Shown here piece after piece: positions 48,525-50,915 of a DNA stretch of 50,915 nucleotides. A program made the translations under genes and the position numbers. The notes under the pieces were generated by a model that searched no databases, had not been told where the DNA came from, and saw nothing but the letters and a program-made list of their open reading frames with translations. Positions within the stretch are counted from its first letter, which is position 1, and each line of letters starts with the position of its first letter. Location of the stretch: the NCBI GenBank assembly GCA_964392965.1, contig CAYMSA010000004.1, forward strand, positions 1 through 50,915, written 5' to 3'. This DNA comes from CAYMSA01 sp964392965 (lineage in GTDB: Bacteria; Actinomycetota; Coriobacteriia; Anaerosomatales; Anaerosomataceae).

Positions 48525-49465
48525 CACCAGGCATGCCTCCTGAAGTAGCCGACCATCCCGACCGTCACGAGCACCATGATCACGACAACCGCGTAGAAGC
48601 CGTACCGCCACGTCGCTCCGGGTATGAATCCGAAGTTCATGCCCCAGAGCCCTGCGATGAGTGTCAGCGGCATGAAGACCGTTGCCACGACGGTGAGCGT
48701 CTTCATTATCGCATTCATGCGGTTGGACTGCGCCGAAAGGTAGAGGTCCATGGCCGCCTCGGCGACCTCGCGGTACGTGTCGATCTCATCCGCTACCCGG
48801 GCCAGGTGGTCCCCTATGTCCTCGAAGTACATGTATGCGCCCGGTTCGACGAATGCCTCGAGGCGCGCGAGCGCCCGGACGACCTCGCGCTCCGGCGTGA
48901 TCACCCGGTGCAGGCGGACGAGTGCGCGGCGCACCAGGTGCACCCGGTGCTGATGTTCTGGCAGTGCCTGCGTGAGGAGTCTGTCTTCGAGGTCCTCGAG
49001 TTCGTCGGAGAGCATTTCGACAATGGGAAGCGCGCTGTCGACTGCGGTGTCGAGGATGGCGTGCAGAACCCACTCGGCTCCACGACCGAACTCGGCGGGG
49101 TGATGAGCGATGCGTTCGGCGAGGGAGTCGATCGCATCGAGGCGGTCGTGGTGCACGGTGATGAGGTGCTCTTCGCCGAGGAAGACGTCGAGCTCCTGTG
49201 TCTCGATGCCCGACTCCCCCATCCGTGCGATCTGCCAGACGATGAACGACAGGTCTCCGTAGATGTCGAGCTTGGGGCGTTGCGGGAAGTGCAGGCAGTC
49301 CTCGACGGCCAGAGGCGGCATGGGGAAACGCACGGCGACCTGCTCGAGTGCGGCGGCGTCGGGTGCGAGGACGTCGACCCAGATGAGCCCTTCGGGCCGC
49401 GCGGGCACCTCGGCGAGTCCACCGACACGCAGTGCGCCCTCTTCAACCCAGTACGCGGTGATCAC
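48521..49465 (-). CDS. corA: Magnesium/divalent cation transporter CorA
   Basis: A 314-residue protein: soluble N-terminal domain, long helices ('MLSDELEDLEDRLL', 'YFEDIGDHLARVADEIDTYRE', key ED-GDHLARV), and two C-terminal membrane helices with the GMN selectivity motif in 'LWGMNFGF'. GTG 49465. It is coupled with the downstream CDP-alcohol transferase. Confidence 0.93.
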   Translation of the reverse strand: MITAYWVEEGALRVGGLAEVPARPEGLIWVDVLAPDAAALEQVAVRFPMPPLAVEDCLHFPQRPKLDIYGDLSFIVWQIARMGESGIETQELDVFLGEEHLITVHHDRLDAIDSLAERIAHHPAEFGRGAEWVLHAILDTAVDSALPIVEMLSDELEDLEDRLLTQALPEHQHRVHLVRRALVRLHRVITPEREVVRALARLEAFVEPGAYMYFEDIGDHLARVADEIDTYREVAEAAMDLYLSAQSNRMNAIMKTLTVVATVFMPLTLIAGLWGMNFGFIPGATWRYGFYAVVVIMVLVTVGMVGYFRRHAWW

Positions 49466-49626
49466 GGAGCCTCCTCTCGTATCACTGTCAGCATACCCGA
49501 CGCCTACGACAGGTGAGTACCCGCACGGAGGAGGTCCATCCAGGCACCGGGATGCCGGTGTCGGCAGTCTGTGCTACAAGTGTGGCGTGCGGAATCGTTC
49601 CGTCGTGAACGCGAAAGGCCCGTGTG
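49466..49626. other. Divergent intergenic region corA/alkA
   Basis: 161 bases between divergent starts. TG-C-TACAAG near 49571-49579 could be an extended -10 for alkA, about 50 bases before its ATG. No LexA box is present, so the alkylation repair genes are probably not SOS-controlled. Confidence 0.35.
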
Positions 49627-50304
49627 ATGCCGTTCTTCGCCTACGGAGATGCCGAGGTAGCCCATATCGCCGCACGCGATCCTGTGCTCGGGCAAGTCAT
49701 GGCCGAGATCGGTCCCATCGAGCGCGAGATCATCCCCGATGTCTACACAGCGCTCGTGCAAGCGATCCTCGCGCAGCAGATCTCGGCACCGGCGCTGAAG
49801 ACGATCTGGGACCGCACACTCGCACGGTTCGGGATGCCGTCCCAGGATGGGACGATCATCATCACGCCGCAAGCGATTGCTGCGGCATCCGTCGGTGAGA
49901 TCCAGACGCTCGGTACTTCCATGCGCAAGGCATCGTACATCGCGGACGCCACGCTGCGCATTCTCTCCGGAGGGCTGGACCTCGAAGCGCTCCGTTCCAT
50001 GAGCGACCAAGAGGTGTGCGAGGCGCTCACGGCGCTCAGGGGCGTGGGAGTCTGGACCGCCGAGATGTTGTTGATCTTCTCGTTGCAGCGGCCTGATGTG
50101 ATGAGCTACCGGGACCTTGCGATCGTTCGGGGGCTGCGGATGCTGCACGGAATACATGAGGTGACGCCGGCGGTATTCGAGGAGTACCGCCTTCGCTATT
50201 CACCCCATGGTACGGTCGCAAGCCTCTACCTGTGGGCCATCGCGGGTGGCGCGCACAACGGTCTGACGGATCCTGCACGGCAGGGACAAGGAGGAAGCGC
50301 ATGA
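49627..50304 (+). CDS. DNA-3-methyladenine glycosylase, HhH-GPD family
   Basis: A 225-residue glycosylase with helix-hairpin-helix 'LRGVGVWTAEMLL' (about residues 137-149) and catalytic Asp163 in 'SYRDLAIVRG'. It is short, without the N-terminal Ada-like region of E. coli AlkA, like many compact AlkA proteins. It excises alkylated purines. GAAAGG lies upstream. The stop overlaps ogt. Confidence 0.85.
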   Translation: MPFFAYGDAEVAHIAARDPVLGQVMAEIGPIEREIIPDVYTALVQAILAQQISAPALKTIWDRTLARFGMPSQDGTIIITPQAIAAASVGEIQTLGTSMRKASYIADATLRILSGGLDLEALRSMSDQEVCEALTALRGVGVWTAEMLLIFSLQRPDVMSYRDLAIVRGLRMLHGIHEVTPAVFEEYRLRYSPHGTVASLYLWAIAGGAHNGLTDPARQGQGGSA

Positions 50305-50837
50305 CCGATCGTGAGCTGCAAGAACAGTCCGGTACGACGGCCGGAGACAGGTCGGTCTTCTTCTACGACACCGCAGTCGGTCGCATCGGCATCGCCGCCG
50401 ACGGAGATGCGATCACGCATCTCGTGTTCGGTGAGGACTCACGGCTGCCAGGCGAGGTTCGGGAGACGCCGGCGATAGCCGCGGCAGCCGGACAGATAGC
50501 CGAGTACCTCGCAGGCATGCGAGACACGTTCGACGTTACCCTGAAGCCCGCAGGCACCGAGTTCCAGCGGGCCGTCTGGCGTGAGCTCCAGACGATCCCC
50601 TATGGCGAGACCCGGTGCTACGGCGACATCGCCCGGCGCATCGGACGTCCGAAGGCCTGCAGGGCCGTGGGTATGGCCAACAATCGCAACCCGATCTCGA
50701 TCATCGTCCCCTGCCATCGCGTGATCGGTGCCGACGGTTCGCTCGTCGGTTATGGCGGCGGGCTCGATGTCAAGCGGAAGCTGCTGGCGCTCGAGAAGGA
50801 CGCGATTGCCGCGCGGGAGTGTCGCGACGGCTCGTAG
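50301..50837 (+). CDS. ogt: Methylated-DNA--[protein]-cysteine S-methyltransferase
   Basis: A 178-residue O6-alkylguanine repair protein with active-site C138 in IIVPCHRVIG and the wing 'GYGGGLDVKRKLLALE'. ATG 50301 overlaps the glycosylase TGA and has GGAGG ahead. It takes alkyl groups from guanine and is used up in the process. With the glycosylase it makes a two-gene alkylation-repair operon. Confidence 0.95.
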   Translation: MTDRELQEQSGTTAGDRSVFFYDTAVGRIGIAADGDAITHLVFGEDSRLPGEVRETPAIAAAAGQIAEYLAGMRDTFDVTLKPAGTEFQRAVWRELQTIPYGETRCYGDIARRIGRPKACRAVGMANNRNPISIIVPCHRVIGADGSLVGYGGGLDVKRKLLALEKDAIAARECRDGS

Positions 50838-50846
50838 CGAAGCGTG

Positions 50847-50888
50847 CACAGGGGAGGCCACGGTCTTACGACCGCGCCCTCCCCTGTG
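50847..50888 (+). terminator. Strong nested hairpin after ogt
   Basis: CACAGGGGAGG (50847-50857) pairs with CCTCCCCTGTG (50878-50888), and inside it CGGTC-ttac-GACCG (50861-50874) forms a second stem. It starts 9 bases after the ogt stop. No T-run in view; end of the alkA-ogt transcript. Confidence 0.65.
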
Positions 50889-50915
50889 ACACCCGTGACG
50901 CTTACCAGCCGGTGC

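Noticed and set aside
1..50915. tRNA, rRNA, CRISPR, transposon or prophage features.
   Set aside because: No cloverleaf, repeat-spacer array, transposase, integrase or terminal inverted repeat was recognised on reading; small RNAs cannot be excluded without a covariance-model search.

Overview
The window is about 51 kb of high-GC bacterial chromosome with one assembly gap of 100 N (10392-10491). It looks like core genome: dense, mostly operonic genes with overlapping stop/start codons, and no insertion sequence, prophage, CRISPR array, rRNA or tRNA gene that I can recognise. The gene content (RodZ-RimO-PgsA-CinA-RecA-RecX-RNase Y order, SpoVS, a FtsR/GarA-like pair, an RsiG-like protein, Bacillus/actinobacterial-type LexA boxes, indolepyruvate:ferredoxin oxidoreductase and the split glycine dehydrogenase GcvPA/GcvPB) suggests an anaerobic member of the Actinomycetota, most likely a non-gut relative of the Coriobacteriia. 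That placement is inference from gene content only.

Left part, plus strand (1-18084): end of a RodZ-like protein, yajQ, rimO, pgsA, cinA, thpR, then SOS-controlled recA with recX. RNase Y follows a leader of about 200 nt, then a stand-alone GHKL ATPase and spoVS. Next come a PHP phosphoesterase broken by the assembly gap, miaB, a LigB-AMMECR1 fusion, miaA, dapF, dapL and hflX. The theme is cell-envelope initiation, tRNA/ribosome modification, RNA decay, recombination and diaminopimelate synthesis.

Middle part (18085-23789): convergent hairpins separate hflX from lexA. lexA is divergent from a membrane LysM protein resembling the SOS division inhibitors YneA/ChiZ, with two LexA boxes between them. 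nrdR, a thioredoxin-like CPMC protein and dut form a deoxynucleotide operon, followed by AzgA-type and UraA-type nucleobase permeases.

Right part, almost entirely minus strand (24063-49465), read from right to left: corA-pgsA2; a VanW protein; paaK2-ACT-dacA followed by the glycine cleavage genes gcvT-gcvH-gcvPA-gcvPB and a lipoate ligase-like gene; an operon of an RsiG-like protein, a small helical protein, a zinc-ribbon FHA protein, an FtsR-like MerR regulator, a nuclease-fold protein, hpt and apt; and an operon iorA-iorB-ACT-livK-livH-livM-livG-livF-paaK for uptake of branched or aromatic amino acids and oxidation of arylpyruvates to aryl-CoA. At the far right, on the plus strand, alkA and ogt form an alkylation-repair pair ending in a strong hairpin.

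The most interesting signals are: the LexA boxes sitting exactly in the 17-bp spacers of the recA and yneA-like promoters; the single-motif RsiG-like protein with a near-match to the cyclic-di-GMP signature, linked to a GarA-like/FtsR pair; and the GHKL ATPase wedged between RNase Y and SpoVS.
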